DNA of 55,510 bases from Cryomorphaceae bacterium (GTDB taxonomy: Bacteria; Bacteroidota; Bacteroidia; Flavobacteriales_D; Crocinitomicaceae): positions 1 to 55,510 of the forward strand of contig JAIXXP010000117.1 of NCBI GenBank assembly GCA_027490665.1, given 5' to 3'. Shown here one piece after another: positions 1 to 8,607 of the stretch; position 1 is the first letter of the stretch, and each line of letters begins with the position of its first letter. Below the pieces are notes generated by a model. That model saw nothing but the letters and a program-made list of their open reading frames with translations. It had not been told where the DNA came from and did no database searches. The position numbers and the translations under genes were made by a program.

Positions 1-40
1 CTTTTGACTCATTGTATTACAAAATTAGTTCTTAATTCCT

Positions 41-48
41 TACCTTTG
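41..48 (+). promoter_or_regulatory. Bacteroidota -7 promoter box for prs
   Basis: The sequence TACCTTTG matches the Bacteroidota housekeeping -7 consensus TAnnTTTG. It lies 18 bases upstream of the GTG chosen as the prs start and inside the longer open frame, so it argues against any prs start to its left. I see no good TTTG -33 element at the usual spacing. Confidence 0.6.
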
Positions 49-66
49 CATCCAATTTTAAGTATC

Positions 67-996
67 GTGGGCGTAAAAATCTTTGCAGGCAGGGCTTCCG
101 AACAACTCGCAGCCAACATTGCTAAATCATTTGGATCATCTCTTGGTGACGTCAATGTTAGTGTTTTTTCCGATGGGGAATTCCAACCATCCTTTGAAGA
201 AACGGTAAGAGGTCAAGATGTATTCCTCGTGCAGTCTACCATGCCCCCTACCGAAAACCTTTTTGAACTTTTATTGCTGGTAGACGCAGCTAGACGCGCT
301 TCTGCAAGAAAAATCATCGCTGTTATTCCTTATTTTGGTTTTGCGCGTCAAGACCGAAAAGACAAACCAAGGGTAGCAATTGGCGCCAAACTTGTCGCTA
401 ACATGCTCATGGCTGCAGGCGTAGACCGCGTCATGACCATGGACCTCCACGCAGACCAAATTCAAGGCTTCTTCGAGGTTCCTGTAGACCACCTCTTTGC
501 TTCAACCCTTTTCCTCAAAGAAGTAGAAAAACTTGATCAGCAAAATTTAGTAGTGGCAGCTCCTGACGCAGGTGGTGCAAAACGCGCTAATTCTTATGCT
601 AAAAATCTAAACTGCGGTTTAGCACTTTGTCACAAACACCGCAAAAAAGCCAACGAAATTGCCGAAATGACCGTCATTGGCGATGTCATGGGTAAAGACG
701 TCGTCATCATCGACGACATGTGCGACACAGCAGGCACGCTCACGACAGCCGCTGACTTACTCATTGAAAAAGGAGCTAAAAGTGTTCGTGCTTTTACAAC
801 CCATGCCGTATTAAGTGGGCCGGCATTTGAGCGCATCAACGCTTCCAAACTCACCGAACTCATCGTTACAGACACCATTCCACTCCAAAAACACAGCGAC
901 AAAATTCGCGTGGTGAGTGTTGCCGACCTCTTCGCAGATGTCATCAAGCGCTTGGTCAACAACGAATCGATCAGTTCACATTTTGTAATCTCTTAA
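67..996 (+). CDS. prs: Ribose-phosphate pyrophosphokinase (PRPP synthetase)
   Basis: This enzyme transfers pyrophosphate from ATP to ribose 5-phosphate to make PRPP, the precursor of purines, pyrimidines, histidine, tryptophan and NAD. Visible signatures, numbered from the GTG, are the ATP-binding stretch FARQDRK (about 92-98), the metal-binding segment DLHADQIQGFF (about 126-136) and the PRPP loop VVIIDDMCDTAGT (about 212-224). The frame is open back to position 4, but the family normally begins just before 'VKIFAG', and a promoter box occupies 41-48. I therefore start at the GTG at 67, giving 309 residues, the usual length. The next gene, rplY, follows 13 bases later with no terminator, so the two are probably cotranscribed. 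Confidence 0.95.
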   Translation: MGVKIFAGRASEQLAANIAKSFGSSLGDVNVSVFSDGEFQPSFEETVRGQDVFLVQSTMPPTENLFELLLLVDAARRASARKIIAVIPYFGFARQDRKDKPRVAIGAKLVANMLMAAGVDRVMTMDLHADQIQGFFEVPVDHLFASTLFLKEVEKLDQQNLVVAAPDAGGAKRANSYAKNLNCGLALCHKHRKKANEIAEMTVIGDVMGKDVVIIDDMCDTAGTLTTAADLLIEKGAKSVRAFTTHAVLSGPAFERINASKLTELIVTDTIPLQKHSDKIRVVSVADLFADVIKRLVNNESISSHFVIS

Positions 997-1009
997 TTAA
1001 ATATATAAC

Positions 1010-1603
1010 ATGAAAACAGCACATTTGAGCGGTTCGCTCCGAGCGAACGTAGGGAAAAAGGATGCTACGGCATTGCGCAATGCAGGCTTAGTTCCTTGTG
1101 TGCTTTACGGACAAGGTGAGCAAACTCACTTCGCGGTAAAGCGAACAGCAATTGACAAAATCGTTTTTTCTCCTGAGGTTTATCAGGTTGCTCTCGACAT
1201 CGAAGGCAAAAAAGCGGTAGGTATCATTCGCGAGTTGCAACAACACCCAACTAAAGACACCATCCAACACGTCGATTTCTACGAACTCGACGAAAACAAA
1301 GAGGTTCGTGTTAAACTTCCTGTACGCATCACTGGTTCATCTCGTGGTGTAATGGCAGGTGGTAAACTCATGACCGTATTCCGCCAATTACAATGTATTG
1401 GTTTGCCTAGCGCATTACCAGATGCCATTACCTTAGACATCACCAAACTTCGTATTGGTCAGTCTATTCGTGTAAACAGCATTGAAATTCCTGGTGTTAC
1501 AATCCTAGATCCTGCAAACGCAGTGGTTGTATCAGTCAAAATGGCTCGTGGAGCAGTTAAAGGTGCTGATGCCGATGAAGAAGAAGAAGAAGAAGAAGCA
1601 TAG
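1010..1603 (+). CDS. rplY: 50S ribosomal protein L25 (Ctc/TL5 long form)
   Basis: This is a 5S rRNA-binding protein of the large ribosomal subunit. At 197 residues it is the long two-domain Ctc/TL5 form: an N-terminal L25 beta-barrel beginning near 'LSGSLRANVGKKDATALRNA' and a C-terminal TL5 domain. The protein ends in a run of acidic residues (ADADEEEEEEEA), encoded by repeated gaa/gag codons, which is common for this family in Bacteroidota. It follows prs by 13 bases and is closed by a strong terminator at 1626-1651. The pairing of prs with rplY is widely conserved in bacteria. Identification is secure; the start is the only ATG at the expected N-terminus. Confidence 0.95.
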   Translation: MKTAHLSGSLRANVGKKDATALRNAGLVPCVLYGQGEQTHFAVKRTAIDKIVFSPEVYQVALDIEGKKAVGIIRELQQHPTKDTIQHVDFYELDENKEVRVKLPVRITGSSRGVMAGGKLMTVFRQLQCIGLPSALPDAITLDITKLRIGQSIRVNSIEIPGVTILDPANAVVVSVKMARGAVKGADADEEEEEEEA

Positions 1604-1625
1604 TCTTTAACTACATCTATTTAAG

Positions 1626-1651
1626 AACCGCCCATGTGGCGGTTTTTTTTT
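1626..1651 (+). terminator. Rho-independent terminator of prs-rplY
   Basis: The stem AACCGCC / GGCGGTT (1626-1632 and 1638-1644) with a 5-base loop is followed by an unbroken T run to 1651. It ends the prs-rplY unit. It also overlaps an upstream in-frame ATG at 1636 that would extend the next gene, making that start unlikely. Confidence 0.85.
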
Positions 1652-1686
1652 GTCACTTTTCTTCGTTAATTTCGTTCAAATTAGAT

Positions 1687-2403
1687 ATGGCCAGCCCTAG
1701 AACCCTCATCATTATTCCTACCTATAACGAACTCGAAAACATTTCTAAAATGATTTTGGCCGTTACAGACCTTCAGCAGGGTTATCACATACTATTTATC
1801 GACGACAACTCCCCTGACGGCACAGCAGCCCAAATAGAAGTCCTCATGGAAAGACACCCCACTGTTTTTCTAGAAAAGCGGCCGGGTAAGTTAGGCTTAG
1901 GCACCGCCTATATCCACGGTTTTAAATGGGCCCTCGACCGCGACTATACCTACATCATTGAAATGGACTGCGATTTTTCGCACAATCCAAATGATTTGCC
2001 GCGTTTAGTCAAGGCCTGCGAAAATGGCGCCGACTGCGCTATTGGTTCGCGTTATGTTCGCGGCGGTAAAGTCAGCAACTGGCCCTTGAAACGCATTCTA
2101 ATGAGTTACTTTGCAAGTGTATACGTCAGGCTCATCCTCTGGATCAACATCAAAGACACCACCGCTGGTTTTAAGTGTTATCACCACAAAGTCCTGGAGC
2201 AAATACCTCTAGATCGCATTCCATTTAAAGGTTATGCTTTTCAAATTTGTATGAAATACGCGGCGGTCAAACTTGGCTTCAAAGTCAAAGAAATTCCAAT
2301 AACATTTGTAGATCGGGTGGTAGGCGAGTCAAAAATGAGTACCGGCATCTTTAAAGAAGCTTTTTTTGGCGTCTGGCAAATGCGAAAAATGAAATGGAAA
2401 TGA
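1687..2403 (+). CDS. Polyprenol monophosphomannose synthase-like GT2 glycosyltransferase
   Basis: This is a family 2 glycosyltransferase of the dolichol-phosphate mannose synthase type, expected to transfer a sugar from a nucleotide-sugar to a polyprenyl phosphate at the cytoplasmic face of the inner membrane. From the chosen ATG (238 residues) one sees PTYNE (11-15), DDNSPDGT (39-46) and the metal-binding MDCDFSH (93-99), followed by the DTTAGFKCY and KGYAFQ segments typical of the family. There are no C-terminal membrane helices, so it is the soluble DPM1-like form. The frame extends to an ATG at 1636, but that lies in the rplY terminator. It overlaps pyrC by four bases (ATGA), so the two are translationally coupled. 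The sugar donor cannot be read from sequence. Confidence 0.85.
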   Translation: MASPRTLIIIPTYNELENISKMILAVTDLQQGYHILFIDDNSPDGTAAQIEVLMERHPTVFLEKRPGKLGLGTAYIHGFKWALDRDYTYIIEMDCDFSHNPNDLPRLVKACENGADCAIGSRYVRGGKVSNWPLKRILMSYFASVYVRLILWINIKDTTAGFKCYHHKVLEQIPLDRIPFKGYAFQICMKYAAVKLGFKVKEIPITFVDRVVGESKMSTGIFKEAFFGVWQMRKMKWK

Positions 2404-3737
2404 AAACACTGATCAAAAACGGAACAATTGTCAACGAAGGCAAACAATTCAATGCCGACCTCCTTATTGCCAACGGTAAAATCGAAAAGATTGCAGCACA
2501 AATAAATGTCGAAGGAGCTGTTCAAGAAATCGATGCAAGCGGACTACTCATACTGCCTGGTTGCATCGACGACCAAGTTCACTTTCGCGAGCCGGGTCTG
2601 ACTCACAAAGGCAACATCTACACTGAATCACGCGCTGCAGTCGCCGGAGGCATCACCAGTTTTATGGAAATGCCAAATACGGTACCTAACGCGCTCACCC
2701 AACAATTACTTGAGGACAAATACCAGATTGCTGCCCAAAGCGCAATCGCCAACTACTCCTTTTTCATGGGGGCATCTAATGACAACCTCGAAGAAGTACT
2801 CAAAACTGACACCACCAAAATTTGCGGTATAAAGGTGTTTATGGGTTCATCAACGGGAAATATGCTTGTTGATAAAGAAAGTGTCTTAGAGGGCTTGTTT
2901 TCTCGTGTAGGCGCGCTTATAGCCACTCACTGTGAAGACGAACATACCGTAAAAGCGAATCTTGCGGCTTTTCAAGAAAAATATAACGATCAAATTCCAG
3001 TTAGTGCACATCCGCTTATCCGCAGCGAAGAAGCTTGTTATTTATCGTCGTCAAAAGCCGTGGCACTTGCACAAAAATTTGGGGCGCGTTTACACGTTCT
3101 TCATATTTCAACAGCAAAAGAAACACAACTCTTCGAGAACTCCATACCTCTAGAACAAAAGAAAATCACAGCTGAAGCCTGCATACACCACCTATGGTTT
3201 TCAGATGCTGACTACGCCACCAAAGGCAACTTTATCAAATGGAATCCTGCTGTCAAAACAGCCATAGACCGTGAAGGTATTTGGGAGGCTTTGCTAGACA
3301 ACCACATAGATGTCATTGCAACTGATCACGCACCGCATACCATCGAAGAAAAAATGCAAGTTTATGGTGCTGCTCCTTCTGGCGGTCCGCTTGTTCAGCA
3401 CGCTTTGTTAGCAATGCTAGACAAAGTTTCGGAAGGAAAAATAACAATAGAACGCGTCGTTGAAAAGATGGCGCATGCACCCGCTACCTTATTTCGCATC
3501 AAAGAACGTGGTTACCTCCGCGAAGGGTACGCAGCCGATTTAGTACTCGTGGCAACAACACCTAGCGCAACCGTTGACAAAAATAACCTGCTATATAAAT
3601 GCGGCTGGTCGCCTTTTGAAGGGCACCAATTTTCACATCACATACACAGCACGTACATCAATGGCAATTGTGTTTACGACAACGGACAAATCATAGAAAA
3701 CAGCCTCGGAAAGCGACTTCTTTTTATTCCTCGATGA
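2400..3737 (+). CDS. pyrC: Dihydroorotase
   Basis: This is the third enzyme of de novo pyrimidine synthesis, cyclising carbamoyl aspartate to dihydroorotate. It is a 445-residue amidohydrolase of the long class I type. Metal-site features are HFRE (61-64), the probable carboxylated lysine in GIKVFMGSSTG (Lys about 145), THCEDE, LHIST and ATDHAPH (near 315). I start at the ATG overlapping the upstream stop (ATGA at 2400-2403); an in-frame ATG two codons earlier (2394) is equally possible. It sits between a polyprenol-sugar transferase and a DUF4296 lipoprotein, with four-base overlaps on both sides, an order I recall as common in Flavobacteriia. Confidence 0.93.
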   Translation: MKTLIKNGTIVNEGKQFNADLLIANGKIEKIAAQINVEGAVQEIDASGLLILPGCIDDQVHFREPGLTHKGNIYTESRAAVAGGITSFMEMPNTVPNALTQQLLEDKYQIAAQSAIANYSFFMGASNDNLEEVLKTDTTKICGIKVFMGSSTGNMLVDKESVLEGLFSRVGALIATHCEDEHTVKANLAAFQEKYNDQIPVSAHPLIRSEEACYLSSSKAVALAQKFGARLHVLHISTAKETQLFENSIPLEQKKITAEACIHHLWFSDADYATKGNFIKWNPAVKTAIDREGIWEALLDNHIDVIATDHAPHTIEEKMQVYGAAPSGGPLVQHALLAMLDKVSEGKITIERVVEKMAHAPATLFRIKERGYLREGYAADLVLVATTPSATVDKNNLLYKCGWSPFEGHQFSHHIHSTYINGNCVYDNGQIIENSLGKRLLFIPR

Positions 3738-4057
3738 AAACGCCGTCCCTCTTCTTTTTTCTTCTTTTGCTGTATGCTTGTTCAGAAAACAAGTTGCCCG
3801 CTGGCATACTGCCACTAGATGAAATGAGTAGTCTAGTCGAAGAAATTACAATCATCGAAACCCATTACCAAAGTAAGTTTGGTGTGCCAAGTCAATACAA
3901 GAAAGCTTTGGATACATCTGTCAACAAAACGCTTCGAAAAGCCAATTGTACCCGTGCTAAATTTGAAAAAAGCCTGCGCTACTACGCTGCTCACCCAGCA
4001 CACCAAAAGGCACTCAATGAAGCGCTGCTCACGAGCATGAGCCGAAAAGTCAATTGA
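3734..4057 (+). CDS. DUF4296 family lipoprotein
   Basis: This is a 107-residue predicted lipoprotein. It starts with Lys, a hydrophobic stretch (SLFFFLLLLYAC) and a lipobox cysteine at about residue 16, followed by a helical domain with SLVEEITIIETHY and a C-terminal RYYAAHPAHQKALNEAL segment. The 'YY..H....' pattern is typical of DUF4296, a Bacteroidota family of unknown function. Its ATG overlaps the pyrC stop (ATGA at 3734-3737), so I prefer it to the upstream ATG at 3668, which lies inside pyrC and would bury the signal peptide. Function is unknown; the conserved position after pyrC is the only clue and may be historical rather than functional. Confidence 0.75.
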   Translation: MKTPSLFFFLLLLYACSENKLPAGILPLDEMSSLVEEITIIETHYQSKFGVPSQYKKALDTSVNKTLRKANCTRAKFEKSLRYYAAHPAHQKALNEALLTSMSRKVN

Positions 4058-4081
4058 TCAGAATTAAGGAAAACTGAAGCA

Positions 4082-4906
4082 CTAAAAGCTATGGTGAAGC
4101 GCATTTACTTGCTCACCCAGAAAAGATGTTGCGCGCTCATTGAAGACCTTTGTTGCCTCAGAAGTAAAAAAAGCAACTGCACTATTTTTTGATAAACGCG
4201 CTTGCATTTCAGGATGCGCAATTAAATAAGCTTCTAATTTTTCGGCAACAATAGGGCCTTGTGGCACAACTTGTATAGTCGGACCAACCAAATTTTCTAT
4301 TTGTTGCTGCAAAACAGGGTAGTGTGTACAGGCAAGTAAAAGGGTATCTATTTGCGGACTCATCGCTAAAATAGTCCGAACATCTTCAGCAATAAACTGT
4401 CGGCCAGCCGGATGCTCGTGTTGTTGGTTCTCAATAAGTGGAACCCACATTGGGCAAGCAAGCTGATGCACTACTGTATCAGGGGCAAATTTAGACAACT
4501 CTATTGGAAAAGATTCAGAAGCGATGGTGCCGGTTGTTCCTAAAACACCTACATGGCCCGTTTTGGTGCGTTCTCCGAGCACTTCCGTGCTTGGTCGAAT
4601 AACACCAAGAACGCGGTTGTTTGGAGCAATTAGGGGCAGGTCTTTTTGCTGAATAGTACGGAGGGCTTTTGCAGAAGCGGTGTTGCACGCAATAATGACT
4701 AATGGGCAGCCCTGTTCAAATAGAAACTTAACCGCCTCAAGAGTAAAATCATAAACTACATCAAATGATCGGTTGCCATAGGGCGCCCTTGCGTTGTCTC
4801 CAAAATAAATGAAGTCCTGATGTGGCAGTTTCTTGCGCAGCTCAGCTAAAACGGTCAAACCACCATAGCCTGAGTCAAAAACACCTATTGGACCTTGCTT
4901 TTCCAC
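4082..4906 (-). CDS. murI: Glutamate racemase
   Basis: This enzyme interconverts L- and D-glutamate, supplying D-glutamate for peptidoglycan. At 274 residues it has the expected length. The two catalytic cysteines are in ACNTASAK (Cys 74) and LACTHYPVL (Cys 193), and the N-terminal GVFDSGYGGLTVL motif is intact. The start codon is GTG (4906); a TAGTTTTG promoter box ends only four bases upstream, so the mRNA may be nearly leaderless. It lies downstream of the uppS-bamA-ompH-ompH operon, separated by a terminator at 4922-4948, and meets the DUF4296 gene tail to tail. The envelope-gene neighbourhood fits its role. Confidence 0.95.
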   Translation of the reverse strand: MEKQGPIGVFDSGYGGLTVLAELRKKLPHQDFIYFGDNARAPYGNRSFDVVYDFTLEAVKFLFEQGCPLVIIACNTASAKALRTIQQKDLPLIAPNNRVLGVIRPSTEVLGERTKTGHVGVLGTTGTIASESFPIELSKFAPDTVVHQLACPMWVPLIENQQHEHPAGRQFIAEDVRTILAMSPQIDTLLLACTHYPVLQQQIENLVGPTIQVVPQGPIVAEKLEAYLIAHPEMQARLSKNSAVAFFTSEATKVFNERATSFLGEQVNALHHSF

Positions 4907-4910
4907 GTTT

Positions 4911-4918
4911 CAAAACTA
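4911..4918 (-). promoter_or_regulatory. -7 promoter box for murI
   Basis: On the minus strand this reads TAGTTTTG, a full match to TAnnTTTG. Only four bases separate it from the GTG start of murI, so the transcript would begin at or almost at the start codon. Confidence 0.55.
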
Positions 4919-4921
4919 ACG

Positions 4922-4948
4922 AAAAAAGGGCAACCAATGGCTGCCCTT
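4922..4948 (-). terminator. Terminator of the uppS-bamA-ompH-ompH operon
   Basis: The inverted repeat AAGGGCA / TGCCCTT (4926-4932 and 4942-4948) is followed on the minus strand by a T run (A run at 4922-4927 on the plus strand). It lies 22 bases past the stop codon of the last ompH gene. Confidence 0.75.
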
Positions 4949-4969
4949 CGAATTTCAGAAAGTACTGTT

Positions 4970-5479
4970 TTATTTTTTCGCGGCTGCGTCAAGTAAAAGC
5001 AACTCAACAATAACTTCGCTAGTGATATCAATACCACCTTTTGAATACATAGTTGCCGAAACATCTAAAACATAATTCAATTTCTTGCGCTCAGCTACAA
5101 TATCAATTGACTTTTGAACGCGATCCAGAATCGGTTTGTTCAATTCTTCACTGACAATTTGAAGGCCTTCTTCTAAAGACGCCTGCGTTGCCTCTAACAT
5201 TTGTTGTTTTTGCATCAAACGACCTTCGATAATTTGACGTTCAGCCGGTGACTTACTCGCCTGATTGGTCATGTAATCTTGGTAAGCTTTTTGAAAATCA
5301 GCGTCCATGATACGGAGTTCATCCATGCCCGCAGTTTTCATTGAGTCAATTTTTCTGATAGCGTCTTTGCGTGAAGGCAAAGTATCCAATAGTTTTTGTG
5401 AGTCTACATGGCCGATTTTGGTCTGAGCAAAAGAGCTAAATCCGATGACAACAAACAGACCGAGTAATACATTTTTCAT
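4970..5479 (-). CDS. OmpH/Skp family periplasmic chaperone (second copy)
   Basis: This 169-residue protein has a signal peptide (MKNVLLGLFVVIGFSSFAQ) followed by KIGHVDSQKLLDTLP, the start of an OmpH/Skp domain, then long charged helices that form the tentacles of the trimeric chaperone. Skp-type chaperones carry unfolded outer membrane proteins through the periplasm to the Bam complex. It is the last gene of an operon with bamA and another ompH, eight bases after the neighbouring copy. The two copies are only distantly similar. The family assignment is firm; which clients each copy serves is unknown. Confidence 0.85.
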   Translation of the reverse strand: MKNVLLGLFVVIGFSSFAQTKIGHVDSQKLLDTLPSRKDAIRKIDSMKTAGMDELRIMDADFQKAYQDYMTNQASKSPAERQIIEGRLMQKQQMLEATQASLEEGLQIVSEELNKPILDRVQKSIDIVAERKKLNYVLDVSATMYSKGGIDITSEVIVELLLLDAAAKK

Positions 5480-5487
5480 TTTTATAT

Positions 5488-6006
5488 TTATTTAGTTATT
5501 CCCATTTCTTCGAGTACCTCATCAGAGATGTCGAACTCTTTTTCTGCATAGAGCAAATTACTTTGGTTTGCTTTGTCAAAGACAAAAGCATAACCTTCTC
5601 TTTTTGCCACTTTTTTCATGGCGGTAAAAACGCGGTCTTGAATTGGTTTAATCAGTTCCTGGCGCTTTTGGAAGTAATCACCGTTGGACCCAAAGTGCTG
5701 GGTTTGGAGGTCAATAGCTTCTTTTTCAAGTTTATCTATTTCAATTTTTCTTTTTTCTCTTTCCTCTTTTGGAAGGAGCACCTCTTCGCGGTCAAAGTTA
5801 CTTTTGAGGTCTTTGATGGTTGCGTAGCGGTCTTCAATCTCTTTGGTCCAACGCTCAGCCATTTTGTCTAGGCGTTCTTTTTCTTCGGCGTATTCTGGTA
5901 CATTTTCTAGGATGTAATCAGAGTCGATAAAAGCGTAGGTCTGAGCACTGACAAATCGCATGCCAAAAACCAATATAAGTAGCGCGAAGTATTTCATGAG
6001 TTTCAT
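5488..6006 (-). CDS. OmpH/Skp family periplasmic chaperone (first copy)
   Basis: This is a 172-residue secreted protein with a hydrophobic signal sequence ending near MRFVSAQ, followed by YAFIDSDYILENVPEY, the typical OmpH opening. A long lysine/glutamate-rich helical region (about 40-115) follows, and the C-terminus returns to the strand pattern GYAFVFDKANQSNLLY. It probably acts as a holdase for outer membrane proteins. It lies 42 bases after bamA and eight bases before the second ompH, in the conserved bamA-ompH-ompH order. An in-frame ATG three codons downstream (5997) is an alternative start that keeps the signal peptide intact. Confidence 0.85.
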   Translation of the reverse strand: MKLMKYFALLILVFGMRFVSAQTYAFIDSDYILENVPEYAEEKERLDKMAERWTKEIEDRYATIKDLKSNFDREEVLLPKEEREKRKIEIDKLEKEAIDLQTQHFGSNGDYFQKRQELIKPIQDRVFTAMKKVAKREGYAFVFDKANQSNLLYAEKEFDISDEVLEEMGITK

Positions 6007-6048
6007 TTGCGTGCTTAGAACGACGAAGTTACCAATTTATTGTTAATG

Positions 6049-8607
6049 CTACAATTCTCCGAGGTTCATCCCGATTGTAAATGTAAGTTTAGGATAATAC
6101 CCTTTCGCATTGATATCGAGGTCTGAACCCTTGCCAAAACCGCTCGACCAAGAATCGAGTTGATCGAAACCAAGACCGTAATCTAGTCCTAGCATACCAA
6201 ACATCGGTAAAAAGACACGGATACCCACACCGGCTGTGCGTTTCACATTAAACGGATTGAATTTGTCAAAGCTCGGATAGGTATTACCTGCCTCCAAGAA
6301 AGAAAGAGCGTAGAACGTTGCTTGCGGATTGAGCGAGATAGGGTAGCGCAATTCCAAAGTGTATTTAGCCACAATTGGATCACCACCAGCTGAAGAAATT
6401 GTTTGGTCTTCATAGCCCCGCAAAGCGATAATTTCACGACCACCAATTTGATTGGCACCCATTCCTGTAAGGCCGCTACCACCCATAATGAAGCGGTCAA
6501 AAGGAGATATTCCCTTCGTCTTGTTGTAAGCGCCCATGTAGCCAAAGCCAAAGCGCGACATCAAGACGAGTTTTTTGTCTGCACTGAGCGGAGTATACCA
6601 CTCACCTGTAAACTTCAGTTTGAAATATTCCAGGTATTTGTAGCGGTCTTGCTGCGACATGCTTGAGTAATCTTTTTCCGGTCCAAACATAGAATAAGGC
6701 GCCGTTGCTTTTGCCGAGAACGTGAAATTAGAACCGTTTTGCGGATAAATTGGCGCGCTTACTGAACTGCGCTGCAATGTGTATTTTAGGGAGATGTCGT
6801 TTGCATACCCATTCTGGAAAAGTGGGAAGAATGAATATTGTTGCACGTCATAATATTGATAAGAAAGTTCATACGAAGCAACGAAGTAGTCATCTGGCCA
6901 TTTTTTGCGACGGCCCATGGCCACGCCAGCTCCTGATATAGAAATGCCGTTGTAGTCAGGATTGGTGCGCAATAAACCATTTGTGGAAATAGACGAGTTC
7001 GTTACGTAGAAAGTGAGAGAGTTTGGTTTCTTACCACCCAACCATGGTTCGGTGAAAGAAAAATTATAACCCTGATAAAAGCGTCCTGTTGATTGCGCCC
7101 TGATAGTGAGTCTTTGTCCGTCACCACCAGGCAATGGGCTCCAAGCATCTTTTTTGAAAAAGTTCTTGGTAGAAAAATTATTGAAAGACAAACCAAGAGT
7201 TCCAATGATGCGTCCTGAAGTATTTGGGCCAGCACCACCGTAACCACCCGAAAGCTCAATTTGGTCGCTAGATTTTTCAGCAACAACATATTCGATGTCA
7301 ACCGTTCCGGTTGCGGGGTTTGGTTTTGGATTCACCTGAAAACCTTGCTCATCGAAAAAGCCGAGCTGTGCCAACTCGCGCTGGGTACGCATGATGTCTG
7401 CTTTGTTAAACAGATCACCTGGTTTAGTGCGGATTTCACGCAAAATAACGTGGTCATTGGTTTTAGTATTGCCGCGAATCGTTACTCCTCCAATGTGCGC
7501 CTCTTTTCCTTCTATCAACCTTACTTGGTGACTAATTTTGTTGTCCTTGACGCCAGTTTCAACTGGTGAAATTTGGAAAAACAAATAACCGCGATCCATG
7601 TATAGCGATGAGATATCGCGGCCATCACCATTGCCATAAAGTCGCTGATTAAACAAGTCTTTGTTGTAGAGGTCGCCTGGCTTAATACCTAAAACGGTAT
7701 CCAAAAAGCTAGAGCGGTATTTTGAATTGCCAATCCATTCGATGTCGCCAAAATAATACTTTTCTCCTTCATTGATTTCAATGCGGATTTTCATGTTTTT
7801 GTCGTCGAGCATATAGACGGAGTCGCGGACAATGGCGGCATCTCGCAAACCTTCGGCATTAAATTTAGCGAGTAAAGCTTTTTTGTCTGTTTCGTAACTG
7901 CCTTCTGTATATTTAGAACGCTTGAACAAACGCTGCGGGCCTTTTTGTTTGGTGTCTTTCATAGCCATGCGCAACTTCCAAATAGGCACGGAAGTAACAC
8001 CGACAAATTCAATTTCTTTAATGCCAATTTTGATGCCTTTATTCACATTAATGATAAAGATTTCCGAATTGTTTATAAGGGTATCCATCTGACGATCAAT
8101 CTGAACCTTTGCATGCAAAAAGCCCTTGTCGCGGTAATAACCCCTGATTTTGTTGTTGGTCTCAAAAACGAGGTTTTCAGTAATTGTTTTACCCGCATAA
8201 AGTGAAATCTCTTCACGAAGTTTATCAGCTTCACGTTTATTTACCCCGACAAATCTAAACTTAGAGAGCTTTGGTCTTGGGCTGAGTTCAATGACTAAAT
8301 ACACGATTCCCCCTATCTCTTTTTCAGCATAAATGGCAATGTCTGAAAACAAGCCTTCTGCCCACAGGTTCTGAATAGCTTTGTTGATTTGCTGACTCGG
8401 TAAAGTAATTTTTTGGCCCGTGCGGAGCCCTGCGATGAGCTTGATGGCTTGATGGTCGTAGTTGTCTGCACCAATAACCCTTACAGGGCCAATTTCAAAA
8501 GTTTGCGGATTGGCATAATCGAAATCTAGGCCACCTAAATTATTTGGAGTTTGGGCCTGTACATAACCGGCACAAAACAACAGCACGAAAAAGAGTATTT
8601 TATTCAT
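6049..8607 (-). CDS. bamA: Outer membrane protein assembly factor BamA
   Basis: BamA is the essential outer membrane insertase that folds beta-barrel proteins. The 852 residues include a signal peptide (to about residue 18, VQAQ), about five POTRA repeats (roughly 35-450; e.g. FRFVGVNKREADKLREEI and GVTIRGNTKTNDHVILREI) and a C-terminal barrel with a conserved FDRFIMGGSGLTG-type segment and REIIALRGYEDQ. The last residues (LTFTIGMNLGEL) form the final strand. Its ATG overlaps the uppS stop by four bases. The operon uppS-bamA-ompH-ompH joins lipid-carrier synthesis with outer membrane protein assembly. Confidence 0.95.
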   Translation of the reverse strand: MNKILFFVLLFCAGYVQAQTPNNLGGLDFDYANPQTFEIGPVRVIGADNYDHQAIKLIAGLRTGQKITLPSQQINKAIQNLWAEGLFSDIAIYAEKEIGGIVYLVIELSPRPKLSKFRFVGVNKREADKLREEISLYAGKTITENLVFETNNKIRGYYRDKGFLHAKVQIDRQMDTLINNSEIFIINVNKGIKIGIKEIEFVGVTSVPIWKLRMAMKDTKQKGPQRLFKRSKYTEGSYETDKKALLAKFNAEGLRDAAIVRDSVYMLDDKNMKIRIEINEGEKYYFGDIEWIGNSKYRSSFLDTVLGIKPGDLYNKDLFNQRLYGNGDGRDISSLYMDRGYLFFQISPVETGVKDNKISHQVRLIEGKEAHIGGVTIRGNTKTNDHVILREIRTKPGDLFNKADIMRTQRELAQLGFFDEQGFQVNPKPNPATGTVDIEYVVAEKSSDQIELSGGYGGAGPNTSGRIIGTLGLSFNNFSTKNFFKKDAWSPLPGGDGQRLTIRAQSTGRFYQGYNFSFTEPWLGGKKPNSLTFYVTNSSISTNGLLRTNPDYNGISISGAGVAMGRRKKWPDDYFVASYELSYQYYDVQQYSFFPLFQNGYANDISLKYTLQRSSVSAPIYPQNGSNFTFSAKATAPYSMFGPEKDYSSMSQQDRYKYLEYFKLKFTGEWYTPLSADKKLVLMSRFGFGYMGAYNKTKGISPFDRFIMGGSGLTGMGANQIGGREIIALRGYEDQTISSAGGDPIVAKYTLELRYPISLNPQATFYALSFLEAGNTYPSFDKFNPFNVKRTAGVGIRVFLPMFGMLGLDYGLGFDQLDSWSSGFGKGSDLDINAKGYYPKLTFTIGMNLGEL

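Noticed and set aside
1576-1603. The acidic repeat at the rplY end as a slippery or frameshifted tract
   Set aside because: Acidic tails are usual for long-form L25 in this phylum, and the frame ends normally before a terminator.
1636-1689. ATG at 1636 as start of the glycosyltransferase
   Set aside because: It is inside the rplY terminator, and the extra residues do not fit the family; the ATG at 1687 does.
5563-5871. Open frame on the plus strand opposite the ompH gene
   Set aside because: It is the Phe-rich mirror of a charged coiled coil and has no promoter or family match. Similar antisense frames across bamA, fumC, icd, polA and the T9SS genes were rejected for the same reason.
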